Both the position numbers and the translations under genes were made by a program. The notes beneath the pieces were generated by a model. That model searched no databases. It was given only the letters and a program-made list of their open reading frames with translations, and was not told the origin of the DNA. Positions 1-12,018 of a DNA stretch of 64,000 bases are shown here, in pieces. Numbering within the stretch: position 1 is the stretch's first letter; the number at the start of each line of letters is the position of its first letter. The DNA is from Hermodice carunculata (lineage: Eukaryota; Annelida; Polychaeta; Eunicida; Amphinomidae), in NCBI GenBank assembly GCA_964020975.1, contig OZ026618.1, positions 39,422,546 through 39,486,545 on the forward strand, in the 5' to 3' direction.

Positions 1-599
1 ACTTGTCCATGTATGTAAAGTGCACTCTCTAAAACACATGAAATAGCTATACGTAAATTCATCTATTATAACTCATTACGTTAAATTTCCTCCGCAATTA
101 AGTTAAGAAAACCAGTAAAAGCTACCACAAACTTCATTCATTTGTGAATACTATCATTTGCCTTTGTGAGTTAAGAGCTGAGTGATGTTTCTATGTGTTT
201 AGAACACATAGTCTCCGTTTTTAAACTTTACATATTTGCCGCAATTTCACTTGGGAGCCACGTTCTTTTTTCATTTTCTTGTAAACAGAAACATCGTGAC
301 TGGTGACATCTGTTGGAACAGATCAACAACATCTTGAGATTTACTGTAATTTAGCACTGTTTTTTTCAAAATTTGGACAGTGTTTTGTATTTTAAAAAGA
401 AATTTGATCATTTTTGGTGGTCAAACAAAACTAAAAAAAAAAAAAAAAAGAAAAGAAAAGAAGCTAAATATACAAACAAGAATCAATAAATCATGACGGC
501 CATCTGGGTCGACAGAGAAAGGATTTTTACCAGCGAAAACCGAGGAGCGGCGACTTTTCGCAATGACTAGAATGCATGGATGAGCTGTCAGAGATTGGT
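1..599. other. Unassigned AT-rich sequence
   Basis: I see no gene, structured RNA or complete repeat here. An A-rich run at about 432-462 is the only low-complexity feature. Short open frames have no recognisable domain. Confidence 0.5.
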
Positions 600-1047
600 A
601 TACGGACAGACATTCTGCTGGGTTTAGGAACGATTGACGGAAATAAAGTGAGGTGTGATGATGCCTATTTTGTTGGATGAAGCAATGCACGGACAGATAG
701 AGCGAGGTACATGTACGTTTACATGTATTTTACTTGATAGATCAAGGATGGACAGCTAGACATATGCATCTTGGAGGTGTTTTGCTGGAGGATAAATGGA
801 CGGAAAGAGATCGATGTTCTGGTAGGTATATTGCAGGGTGCTTGGATAGATAGATGGAGGTATCGTCATGGGCATTTTCTTGGAAAGTAGGTATATACAA
901 ATAGGTGATGTGCTGAATGACCAGGCAGAGATGAGCGCGTTGATAGGTACTTTGCTGGACAGAACAATGAATTGAGATATATGTATATATCTAGGCAGTA
1001 CTGAGTTGTAAGGACAAACGGATGGACAGATAGAGATAGTTGCGTTG
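600..1047. repeat. Degenerate ~52-bp minisatellite, left part
   Basis: Units with the core GGCACTTTGCTGGATGGAT followed by ATGGACAGATAGAGATAGAT recur loosely, for example at about 626, 669, 778, 943 and 1020. The same unit resumes at about 1988, so this is the left portion of one array that has been split by a LINE insertion. Units are strongly diverged, which points to an old array. Confidence 0.7.
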
Positions 1048-1987
<940 letters not shown>

Positions 1988-3055
1988 GGCACTTTCCTGA
2001 ACCAATAAACAGATGGAAATATAGAAATAGACAGGCTAATGTGAACTCTGCTGGATAAATAGACGGATTGATGGACTGATGGAGATAAATACAGTATAGG
2101 TACTTTCGTGGATGGAACAATGGATAGCAAGACAGTCGGAGATAGGTCTGTTGCTTGGCAGTCAGCCATGCGAGCTGGATGGATTGATGAGTTACCTTTT
2201 AGCTACTTTTCTGTTGGATTGATGGACAGATAGACACAGGAACCTTGTGGATACTCTTTGCTGGATAAATCAATGGAATAAATAGGTTTTAAGTAACCAG
2301 TGTAAAAGGTACTTTGCCGGACTGAAGAAAGGAACGCCGAGAAGAGATAGCTGCTCTGATAAATTCTTTGCTTGGTGGATCAAGAGACGGACAGACGAAT
2401 AAATACGGAGTAAGTACCATGCTGGATGGATAAATGAATGCACAAATAGATAAAAGGACGCTAAAGGGTAATTTTGCGTGAATAGGTGGATACATATAAA
2501 TAGGAATGTTTATAGGCACTTTGCTGGATGGAAGAACGAATGAACATACACAAATAGATGTGCTGTCGGCACTTTGCTGGATGGATCAATGGATGGACAG
2601 ATAAAAATGCATATATTGTAGGCACTTTGTTTGACGAATGGTTGCTTGGACAGGCAGAAATAGATACATTGTGGCACTTTGTTTGACGGATGATTGGTTG
2701 GACAGGTAGAAAAAGATACATTGTAGGCACTTTGTTGGATGGATGAATGGATGCAGAGGCACTTCAGTTTGCTCAATGGATCAACAGATGAACGCCAGGG
2801 ATACATTGTGTGCCTTTTGGTGAGTGAATGAATGAACGCCTTGATGGATGGGTGGTCAGACAGAGATAGATACATTCCACGCAGATTGCTAGAAAGATCA
2901 ATGGACAAACAGACAGAGATAGATTCACTGTGGAGACTTTGTTGGATGGGTTATTGTATGGACACCAAAAATAGGTCCATTCTAGGCAGTTTGCAGGATG
3001 AATCGATGGGCAAGCAGATGGGTAGGAGGTACGTAGGTAGGCGTTGACAGATATA
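1988..3055. repeat. Degenerate ~52-bp minisatellite, right part
   Basis: Continuation of the array left of the LINE. Clear unit starts (GGCACTTTG or close) fall at about 2515, 2568, 2621, 2673 and 2726, giving a period of about 52 bp. Each unit carries TGGATGGAT and GACAGATAGAAATAGATACATTG words. With the left part it makes roughly 25-28 units. Open frames across it on both strands are by-products of the repeat. Confidence 0.8.
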
Positions 3056-3794
3056 TTTGTAATAGATTGAAGCAAGTCTTACAGAAACATAAAAAAAACT
3101 TAGTGCTAGGACCGTAATTGGTCAGCACACCAACGTTCTGCTTCAAAATAATACAGCGAAAACGAAGGGGATTTTGAAATCCAACAGTTAATCACTGATA
3201 GTCTTGGCTCAAAGGTCATTCGACAATCAAATCACCCTTGTGTTCTCCTCTGAGTAAATATCCTGGAGAGCACATGAAACGGAATAGTCTCTAATTAATA
3301 TTTTATGAGATCCATATGAAACCGCCATTTTAAATATGCCAGTGATTGTTTCAAAATTGCTGCTGGACACGTAGTGGCAACGAAAAGAGTTTAAAAGATA
3401 AGGTTAACATCCGACAAACTGTTGGAAAATGTATGAAATTACATTGGTATAATATTTTCTACACTTTTGAAAGAAGAGGTGCTATGTGCTTAGGCGGCAT
3501 ATCGTAGGTCACCTCCTGCTTGTGTCAGTCTGTCTATGTCCTTTCGCGGGAAGTAAATTCCGTCCGGGAGGGAGAATGCCACCGCTTCCACCGCCGCGTG
3601 TTGGAAAGTAGCTTTAAGTGTGCATTGTTCTATAAATATTTGTCATCATTATTTTTTGAAAAATATGACATGATGGAAATTAAAACCATTTTATTATTCT
3701 ATTCTATGTTAACAGTATTTTGAACTATTGTGGACTGATCATGGATTTACCGCGTCCAGGATCCCCCGTGTAAGAAGGATAAAGTGCAGAAGAA
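3056..3794. other. Unassigned sequence
   Basis: No gene, repeat family or RNA is recognisable here. Confidence 0.45.
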
Positions 3795-3944
3795 TCTCCT
3801 CCTCCTCCTCCTCCTCCTCCTCCTTCTTCTCCTCCTCCTCCTTCTTCTCCTCCTCCTCCTCCTCCTCCTCCTCCTCCTCCTCCTCCTCCTCCTCCTCCTC
3901 CTCCTCCTCCTCCTCCTCCTCCTCATCATCATCATCATCATCAG
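3795..3944. repeat. (TCC)n then (ATC)n triplet microsatellite
   Basis: A polypyrimidine TCC/TTC tract of about 129 bp (3795-3923) runs into a short ATC tract (3924-3943). It yields Ser, Leu, Arg or Glu homopolymer frames on both strands that should not be read as proteins. Confidence 0.95.
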
Positions 3945-4061
3945 GAAATTTCATTTGTGGAATTGTTTCTAAGAAAATCCAAATGTTTAAGAACAAAACG
4001 GGTTTTCATGCTTTTATTGAAATGTTAAAGTCATCCTTTTTTTGATCACGTATAATACGTG

Positions 4062-4111
<50 letters not shown>

Positions 4112-4226
4112 GCTGTTTCTTAAAAATTCATTTGTGAAATTGTTTCCCAAAAAATCGAAATGTTTAAGAAGAAAATGGCTTTTTGATGCTTTATTGGAAT
4201 GTTAAAATCATTTTGATCATGCATCT
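3945..4226 (+). repeat. Tandem duplication of ~177 bp with (CAT)n
   Basis: Two copies start at about 3952 (CATTTGTGGAATTGTTTC) and 4129 (CATTTGTGAAATTGTTTC), a spacing of 177 bp. Each follows a CAT/ATC microsatellite (3924-3943 and 4062-4110). The first copy ends in an exact palindrome with 11-bp arms and one central base (4043-4065, TGATCACGTAT and its complement). The second copy has a degraded version of that palindrome near 4203-4225. The duplication therefore included the microsatellite and its flank. Confidence 0.75.
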
Positions 4227-5453
4227 CAATACGTTTTGCAAAGTGTTCATTAGTTGATTAGCGGGTATCTATTTTTTTTAAACCTGTTTCAATTCAAGCA
4301 AAGCACAGACTCACAAATACAGCGCATACATTGTGTGTTGATGAAAACAAAAAACAAAAAAACAACAACAAACTGAATAGGCCACTAAAGCTCTAGCCCC
4401 CAAACAGACTTTCTCATTCTTTTGAGTTTGGCAAATCTTCACTTCTGTCATGAAACACATCGTGTTCTGAATATTGGACCAACGTCACTGAACATGCCTA
4501 GTTGAGTTGTTGATTCAGATTACTGGTTAAACACGGGCAGATGATATTTGAAACTATCCTAAGTGAAGCGATAAAAAATGGGTTGGCTCTAAATAAGCCA
4601 TCATACTCAATAGTCCAGCTGCTCCGTCCCAAAACTGCTTTTAAAAAAATGTTTATCCAAAAGTACCACAAAATGGTGTGAAATCTGTGTTATACTATCT
4701 ACTGGTCATTGCCAACGTCATGGTAAAACACGATGATAAAAACAAATTTGTCATTTTTTTGAGTTCTAACACTATATTGGAGTTTTTTGTCGGTCAAAAT
4801 GCAGCGGTTTGTGTTTAGATGGGATCACACAGTCTTTCTGTGTTGCACTGGTCGTATAAGCTTTAAGTGTATTTTCATGGCCACGTGACGAAAATCCAGA
4901 GGGATTGATCGAGCTCCTTAAAAATCTAGCGGGAACTCTAGCAAGCTACAGGCTACTTTCTAATTCATTCGTGTGAAAATTATGGTACTACACATTCGAC
5001 GTGCTATGGCCGAGCAATAGTTTGGCTGAATATTGTATATATACACAGGATAAATCAGATTTTCAGACAATGAAATATTGGGGTGTGTCAGTGAGACTTG
5101 GTCGCACAATGCGAAGCGTTCGTTCAAAGTCCATGCGCCAAAGAAAACAATGATTTTAAACCACGTGCGTATTAATAAGATCACTGTACCGTCATGAACT
5201 GATCAGACGAGACTCTATAGACCCTGAGAGAAAATATCCAGGGCTCTCTGGTAATTGAAACTAGTGATATACAAATAATAAAGAGCCATGAATTTACAGC
5301 TATCAGCATATTTCTGTAACCCTTCAGTGCCATTTTTGACAAAAGTTGACGTGCTTTGAATTGTCACGACGCTACGAGATTCATATTTGTTCCAAACCAA
5401 CTTTCCTTTCGTGCACCAGTAGGGCTGCACTCACCCTCAGACAGCCGATACCG
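4227..5453. other. Unassigned sequence
   Basis: No recognisable gene or repeat, apart from a short A-rich stretch near 4345-4375. Open frames here (for example 4960-5184 and 5215-5430, reverse) have no domain signature or splice context that I trust. Confidence 0.45.
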
Positions 5454-5817
5454 TAAAGCTAGGTTTCCATGTGCGCGTATTGCGCATTGCGTACAACGTA
5501 TTGCGTAGTTGATGTGCGTATTGCGTACTGCGTATACCATTTTCCATGTATCCGCAAACCAGGCGTATAGTGTACAATGTTTACTTAGGTAGGATTTGGC
5601 GCCATTTTGTGTATGTTACGCGCGTCTACCCTGCGTGATGCGTACACATCGCTACACAGAACGATTGAAACGCATAGGCACCACGCAGTACGTACTAGGC
5701 ACTGCGCACTACGCATACTTGGAAATGGGGCAGTTAATGTTAAGTCAATCAATAATTACACACTACGCATTACGCAATACGCAGTACGCAATACGCGCAC
5801 ATGGAAACCCAGCTTAA
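5454..5817. mobile_element. 358-bp MITE with TAA target duplication
   Basis: The element spans 5457-5814. Its ends are inverted repeats beginning AGCTAGGTTTCCATGTGCGC on the left and the complement of GCGCACATGGAAACCCAGCT on the right. A TAA trinucleotide flanks both sides (5454-5456 and 5815-5817). The subterminal regions are packed with GCGTATTGCGTA-type words, in one orientation on the left and inverted on the right. There is no transposase. A 3-bp TWA duplication is the hallmark of PIF/Harbinger elements, so a Harbinger-type MITE is the best guess. Overlapping open frames are by-products of the repeat words. Confidence 0.85.
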
Positions 5818-6183
5818 GAATGGTCCAGCTCAGTACCTTTCCTTTGGCGCACTGAGAAAAGCTGTTGACTCAAACTTGGCACAGAAATGGTTAAATCTGA
5901 TTCTCCAGCAGCTCGATATCGTAGTTGATCTAATGAATTTTTTAGGTTAAAAAGGAAACCAATCAACTGTCCTAATATATTTTGTCCCGTGTATTAGTGC
6001 AAGTATATTTCACATGGCGCCGATACAATCAAAACATGTAACGAAATGGAAACTACATTTTGTCTCGTCAAACCCGATACATGTACATATGCACAAAATT
6101 GACATGCGACAGTCACGCAGTAATATGCAATTCGACCCGATCCGTCTGTTCCATACTCCGTTCATACAGTTTTTGCAATTTAG

Positions 6184-6350
6184 CAGCACACATGAGCTGG
6201 GAACGGCTATGCACTGCATTGAATTACCAGACAGTCCACTCGAGTCTGTGGTTATTGAGGTGGCTAGACAGATCTGTAGAATCAACGAGCAGCTTGTGCA
6301 GTTATTTAATGATCAATACCCGAACCCTGCACCGAGTTTTCATCTCAATG
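6184..6350 (+). CDS. Candidate host exon with BH3-like helix
   Basis: This 167-bp segment is open and is bounded by a good splice acceptor (pyrimidine-rich CATACAGTTTTTGCAATTTAG, of which the last bases are 6163-6183) and a plausible donor (ATG then GTACGT at 6351). The open frame also extends upstream to an ATG at 6014, so it could instead be a first exon of 6014-6350. The translated segment includes VARQICRINEQLVQLF (about 6260-6307). Aligned by eye with the BH3 helix of BIM and BMF, its four hydrophobic positions match (V, I, I, L at h1-h4). Asn replaces the usual small Gly/Ala and Glu replaces the usual Asp. BH3-only proteins bind BCL-2 family proteins and promote apoptosis. No partner exon, dynein-light-chain motif or C-terminal hydrophobic tail was found nearby, so this remains a hypothesis. 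Confidence 0.28.
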
Positions 6351-6374
6351 GTACGTTTTGTACATATAGTTGAA

Positions 6375-7540
6375 AAAAGACACTTGGTTTATAACTGACT
6401 AAAGACACTCGGTTTCAACTGTATACCCTGAATGTGTTTGTCACGAATTTGAAATTTTCTCTTTTATTTAGGTTTTTTGTGCTTAGGCTTACGTACGTGT
6501 TTATAAGAAATTAAAACTTAGTACAGTGTTCTCGCACATCCAGTTCAGAGTCGGCACAAATTAAAGTAACCGAACGACATTTAAACACCACGTCCATATT
6601 CATTCATTGTTATGTTATTTGTCTTTGCTGAGAATTTAGCTAAGACAAGGGAGCGCTGCTCACATAGACATGTACGGGTATAGGCTCCGAAACATGTTCT
6701 GAGTAGTGACCCGCTGAAGACCCTTTGATTTAATCGGACTAGTACAGCACATGTCAAAATTCTACAGACAAACGTGTGCAATATGCACAATAGTACTTCC
6801 ATATGTAAAAAAGTTAGACAGTGAGAGGTTAGCTTATGGAGAGTAAATAGTTCGGACTGTGGAATAGGGTAATGGCTACTAGGAAGTGGTTCTGGACAAA
6901 AAGACACAAATACAAAGCATGCTGATCAAGGATATAATCTCCCACCCCACCCCCACCCCACCCCTTTCGTCTAACCCAGAGTAAAATGTTTCAAGTCATA
7001 ATTGTGTTTGACGGTCTTTTTCTTGGATATTAACCCCCCCCCCCAAAAAAAAAAAATAAAAACAAACAAACAAAAAACCTAAAAACCAAAAACAAAACAA
7101 AAACAAAAACAAAAACAAAACAGCAAAGGTAATGCACAACCCATTTCAGTGTCGAAAATTCAAAGCCAAATATCTCTGCAATAGTCCTGATTACTAGTAA
7201 CATAGTAAATATAGGCTATGTATGTGCTTACCGCAAGAGACTTGAGAATGCACCGCAACCAACAGATGCGGCCAAACAGGTTACAGACTACAATGATGAT
7301 TGGCTTGCTGCGCATCCCAACGGAGATAGTCCGTAATTGTGAAAATACTGTGTTTTCAGCATGCTGTAGCTTCTACTTAAATAAAGTTAGCTTAGTCAGG
7401 CTTGCTGCATCACAGAGTTGCTTCGTTGGTGGTCATATAGGTGCACTGTCTTCCAGGCCTGGTGGGAACTTTATCGTGGGGAAGGACAATGATGTGACCG
7501 CGGCAAGAGCATAGTTCATAACCTCTATAAAGGTCAATAC
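6375..7540. other. Unassigned sequence with A-rich tract
   Basis: No gene is supported. A C-rich stretch lies near 6942-6965, and an A-rich AnC low-complexity tract runs from about 7036 to 7123. Part of 7390-7540 may be the 5' untranslated region of the LINE that follows, but no boundary is visible. Confidence 0.45.
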
Positions 7541-7576
7541 ATGTATGGATAAAAGTAACAAGCCAAAAAAAAAGAC

Positions 7577-9258
7577 AAAGGCTGTTCCAAAGAGAAATAT
7601 TTTACACGAGAATTCCTGTCATTGGTAAGTTGGAATATGAATGGAGTTGGGAAAAAACTACTAAACGGGAATGACGCATCAGATCCCACTTACCCCATGT
7701 TTCAGAAAGTTCAGGATAGGTTGTTATCACATGATATAATAGCCTTTCAGGAAACCTTCTGTTCAACTGAAGTCGAAATGCGAGAAAAACTGGACCCCAT
7801 CCTTTGCAAATTTGATGTTTTCTCGTCTCTTAGAACAAGCAAACATAAAAAACCAAAAGGGGGTCTGGTGGTGTCGTCCTACTCTGTAAAAAATCATTAC
7901 GTAAAGGTATAAGTTTGGTAGATAAAAGCCATGAGGATTTTTTATGGATAAAGTTAGACAAGGTTTATTTTGGTTTGTTGAATGATATCTTCCTTGGATG
8001 CGTGTATATCCCGCCGAATCCGCAAAAGTCTGACCAATATTTAAAAATATTGCAAACGCAAGTAACCAGGTATAGTGTCAAAGGTTCTGTAGTATTAATG
8101 GGTGACTTAAATGCCAGAACTGGCAACAACCAAGACTTCATCGAACTTGATCATAATGATTATGTCCCATTACCGGATGATTACGATCAAGACTGGGCTG
8201 TAATTCGACAGTCACAGGATGATGGGGTAAATTCACTAGGTGAAGCCTTGATTAAATTGTGCGTAAGCTCAGGTTTAAGGATGCTAAATGGTGGAACTAC
8301 GGCTGATAAAGAAGGTAAACTGACTTGCCATAAGGTTAATGGTTCAAGTGTGGTCGACTATGTTATCGTCCACAAGTCCTTGTTGGATAAGGTTATGATT
8401 TTCGAGGTTGGTGATTTTCAGGACCTTTTCAGTGACCATTGCCCACTTTTAACAAAACTATCATGTAGATACAATCAGATGTGTAAGTCGCATAACAGTG
8501 GCCCCACACTCAGAAATCGTCCAGTGATCTTATGGAATAATGAGGCTGCCGTAAAATTTAAATCTGAACTTCAATCTAATTTCTATATGCAACGTATTAA
8601 TAGATTAAAAGGATCATTTACTCTACAAGAAAGTGATATTGATAACTATTTGGAAACCTTAAATGATATTTTCATCGATGCTGCGAAGGCAAGTCTGAAG
8701 ATGGTGACAAAACGAGTACGCAAGAAACCAAGACCTAAGGGAAATACTCCATGGTTCCAGCAAAGCTATAACGACGCAAAACAAAATATGAAACACTTCA
8801 AAAAACTGTATCATGAGTATCCGAAGGACCCGTATATTAGAGGGTTGTATTTTAAAAAATCAAAGGAATTCAAAAGACTTGTTCGATCATGTAGGCGCCA
8901 GTATAAAGCCGCCCTGATGACAGAGGTCGAGAGAGGTCATGATAAGAAAGATAAGATATTTTGGAAGAAAGTGAACATGTTGTTAGGGAAGAAAAATACT
9001 AATGATATAAACTATATTTCTGACAACGATGGGCTTTCACATTTCGAAAATCTATTCAATGTGGATATGTGTAAGAACAGAAAAGATGTAGATCCTGAAG
9101 TGTATGATTTGCTTACCAAACTGAGCGATAAATCCGTAAGTACAGGTCACTCATTGAACAAGCCTTTTGAACTACATGTACATGAATTAAGAACAGCAGT
9201 AGAAGCCCTTAAAATGGGAAAGAGCCTGGACCTGACGGTATCAAGAATGAAATGTTGA
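7577..9258 (+). pseudogene. LINE endonuclease domain and linker, broken
   Basis: The N-terminal part reads LVSWNMNG from about 7622, the usual start of a LINE endonuclease/exonuclease/phosphatase fold that nicks target DNA. No ATG sits at that point, so the true start is unclear; an ATG at 7543 opens a different short frame. The frame is interrupted at about 7912-7915, then continues with GCVYIPPNPQ, the catalytic-type GDLNAR (about 8101) and SDHCPL (about 8431), which carries the catalytic Asp-His pair of this family. A basic linker with FKKLYHEYP and RRQYKAAL follows. The frame is lost at about 9235, just at the start of the reverse transcriptase (KMGKS then the expected PGPDGI in the next frame). 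Confidence 0.85.
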
Positions 9259-11112
9259 AGGTGATCTGTGGAATTATACCCGATATTGTCTTACAGTTAT
9301 ATAACTCTGTTCTTGCAACCAGACACTACCCGTCACTATGGAAACAGTGTTTAATCTGACCTATTTATAAAAAAGGTCCAAATGACATACCCTCCAACTA
9401 TAGGGCTATTTCTTTACAAAATACATTTAGTAAACTATTTGCTTCTATGATAAAAAACCGTATGTATTCGTTTTTGAAAGATTCAGATTTTTTCTACGAG
9501 GGTCAGTCTGGTTTCATCGATGGACGACAAACTACAGACAATGTATTCATGATTAAAAATATTGTCGATAAGTACTTTGTGCAGAAAAAAACGGGTTTTT
9601 ACAGCGTTCGTCCACTTCAGACGAGCTTTTGATACGATTCCAAGGGAAAAATTATATTATAAATTGCATATGGCAGGCCTCCCCTTGGAACATATACAAC
9701 TGGTTTCACACATGTATGAAAATACGATGGTGTCCATTAAGTTAACTGATGGTGAAACACAATTTTTTCCTAGTACTATTGGTCTGAAACAAGGATGCCC
9801 ATTAAGTCCACTTCTGTTCAATATCTATATCAATGACTTTGAAGTGTGTATTAATAAGGACAAGCTATATGGAGTTAATATAGGAGACAGAAAAATAAGC
9901 TCACTGTTATTCGCTGACGATGTCATGCTGTTATCAGATTCTTCCTTTGGACTCCAACAACTGTTAAATAATCTTAATAGCTACTGTCTCAAATGGGAAC
10001 TGGATGTAAATTTGGACAAAAGTATGGGAATGATTTTTAACAAAAAGGGTGAATCACTGGAACAAATGTTTAAATTTACATATGGTAGTAAAGACTTTCG
10101 CTTAGTTAACTGTGTAGAGTACCTGGGTATCATGATTAAAGCAAGTGGAGTGTTTTCTTATGCGGAAAAACACCTAGCTGACAAAGCACAAAAGGCCGCT
10201 TTCATGCTGAAACGCAGTTTTGTGTCAGACAGGAATAATCTGATAACTCCTGATGCAGCTCTCACTTTATTTGATTCTTATGTTAAGCCTGTGGTGCTCT
10301 ATGGATGTGAAATATGGTCTCTTGCATCCTACAAAAATTTGAAAACAGGAAAGTAGTTTTGTGACCCACATACCCAAAATTTGATAAATATTCATGAATC
10401 AGAAAAGGTACAAACTGATTTTTGTAAATTCATCCTTGGAGTATCGAATAAAACTCATAACTTAGCATCTTTAGCCGAGCTGGGAAGATACCCACTCTCT
10501 ATCGACATGAAAATTAAAATAATAAAATATTGGTTAAGAATTACAAACCTGGAATCGGATAATATATTGTTAAAATCTTTAAATGACATTTCTTCCTTAG
10601 ACGACGCAGGCCACACAGTGTGGCTGTCAGCCGTCAGGAAAATACTTGAGCACAACGGGTTCTCTTATGTGTGGAAAAACAAAGGCAAAGATATCATACC
10701 TGATGTGTTTCTGAAAAAATTGAGAATACGCCTGCCAGATCAACACAACCAACTGTTTCACTCATCTCTGTACAACGACAATGTAATAAATGGATCAGGT
10801 GCCAAACTTAGAACATATAAAAATTTCAAGGTAAATTATGTAAAAGAAAAATATTTAAGTTGCATCAGATCTTAGTATAGGAAAGCCCTTTCGAAACTAC
10901 GGCTAAGTAGCCATGCATTGCGCATTGAAGTTGGTAGATATAAACACGAATTAGTTGAAGACGAAATATGTGAATTTTGTGATTCTGGCCAAATTGAGTC
11001 AGAAGAACATTTTTTACTTCACTGTTCGTTGTACAGAGATGAGAGAAACGACCTTATATCAGCTTTATCCGTCTCAGCTCTGGAATTATCCCTAAGTCTA
11101 TTTTTCCCCTGA
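9236..11112 (+). pseudogene. LINE reverse transcriptase and C-terminus, broken
   Basis: RT motifs appear in order: GPDGIKNEML (about 9235), SNYRAISLQN (about 9390), YEGQSGFIDGRQTTDNVF (about 9495), AFDTIPREKL, GLKQGCPLSPLLFNIYIND (about 9781) and the catalytic FADD box (about 9910). These are followed by YLGIMIK and a thumb region ending YGCEIW. The C-terminal segment (10381-11112) holds LRLSSHALRIEVGRY and a CEFC..H..C arrangement seen in several invertebrate LINEs. There is an in-frame stop near 9357, a frame change near 9590, and stops near 10353 and 10873. The enzyme would copy LINE RNA into the nicked target, but this copy is dead. Confidence 0.88.
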
Positions 11113-11335
11113 CTGCGAGGTGGCGGTGCCAGTCGGCAAGTGTGTATACAATATGTTCAAGAAAAGAAAGAAAAAATCATTAGATAGGTAGTAGGATTTT
11201 AGTTGTGTGTACATAATTTTAACAAATTTTGTTTCTTCAATTGCATTTTATTTGTATATATTTTATTGTACATAATTTTGTATGCTGTAAACCCACAATG
11301 GGTACAAATAAAGCAATAAAGTATCAACATTAAAG

Positions 11336-12018
11336 TATCTATAAAGCTAACATCCAGGTGTTGTTTCTTATTTCAATTATAACGAATTGACGAGCTGGGA
11401 ATTATTTGGCAAAATTCCACCCGTGTTTTTGTGACATTTTTATCTGTTAAATGCCGTTCACGAAATTTGAAATACCAAAATGTTTTTTTTTTAGACTGAA
11501 AAATGCTATTCTGAAAAATGGGAGGAAATTTATAACTGTGGTCAGTAGCCTACAGTAACAACTGTTGTATAAACAAACAAACAGTGGTGAATCGGGTATG
11601 CGTCACGTTTTTATAATATTTCTTGAAAACCTCTTAATGAATAACGTTTATTCTTGAAGCTTTTAAATCTGCATGTATTAAACTAAAAAGAAACGATACA
11701 GCGATTTTTTTAAATGCATTCATTATCTCGTGATACAATAATAATTGTCCGGCAGAAGTTTGGGTTCACCTGACATTATTGTCTATAGTTTTTGTCACCC
11801 TTGAGCATGTTAAAACATTGATGTTCATTCATTTAGCCCTCCCCCAACCCCCATATTTGCTTTTTTCCAGCACGCACTCGCAATGTATTTGAAAATAGTT
11901 ATTCAAATTAATAATTGGATGACCTCTTACATCAAAATAGATGGCACAAAAATATCTGTTCGATACTGTGACCTTGAAATGACCTTCACCATCTGTTAAT
12001 TGTTCTTTTAATTAAAGC
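11336..12018. other. Unassigned AT-rich sequence
   Basis: I see no gene or repeat family that I can name here. Confidence 0.45.

Larger units (their letters stand above)
7543..11335 (+). mobile_element. Decayed LINE, endonuclease-RT, near full ORF2
   Basis: A ~3.8-kb non-LTR retrotransposon copy: apurinic-type endonuclease, linker, reverse transcriptase, C-terminal Cys/His segment, then a 3' UTR ending GTACAAATAAAGCAATAAAG near 11335. No ORF1 precedes it, so it is either 5'-truncated or of an ORF1-less type. A second, reverse-oriented copy of the same family at 19370-20750 confirms the 3' end, because both copies share the 3' UTR and its AACCCA..TGGGTACAAA terminal sequence. The clade is not assigned with confidence. 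No target-site duplication was found. Confidence 0.9.

Noticed and set aside
3728-4045. Ser-, Leu-, Glu- and Arg-rich frames
   Set aside because: All come from the TCC/ATC triplet tract, and no flanking domain exists.
5596-5855. Two forward frames of 73-82 codons
   Set aside because: They lie in the MITE and reflect its GCGTA-type subterminal words.
6010-6285. 91-codon reverse frame opposite the BH3-like exon
   Set aside because: Cys-rich, no domain, and it is the antisense shadow of the better supported forward exon.
7218-7514. 98-codon forward frame before the LINE
   Set aside because: No domain and no ORF1-like features; at most it is 5' untranslated LINE sequence.
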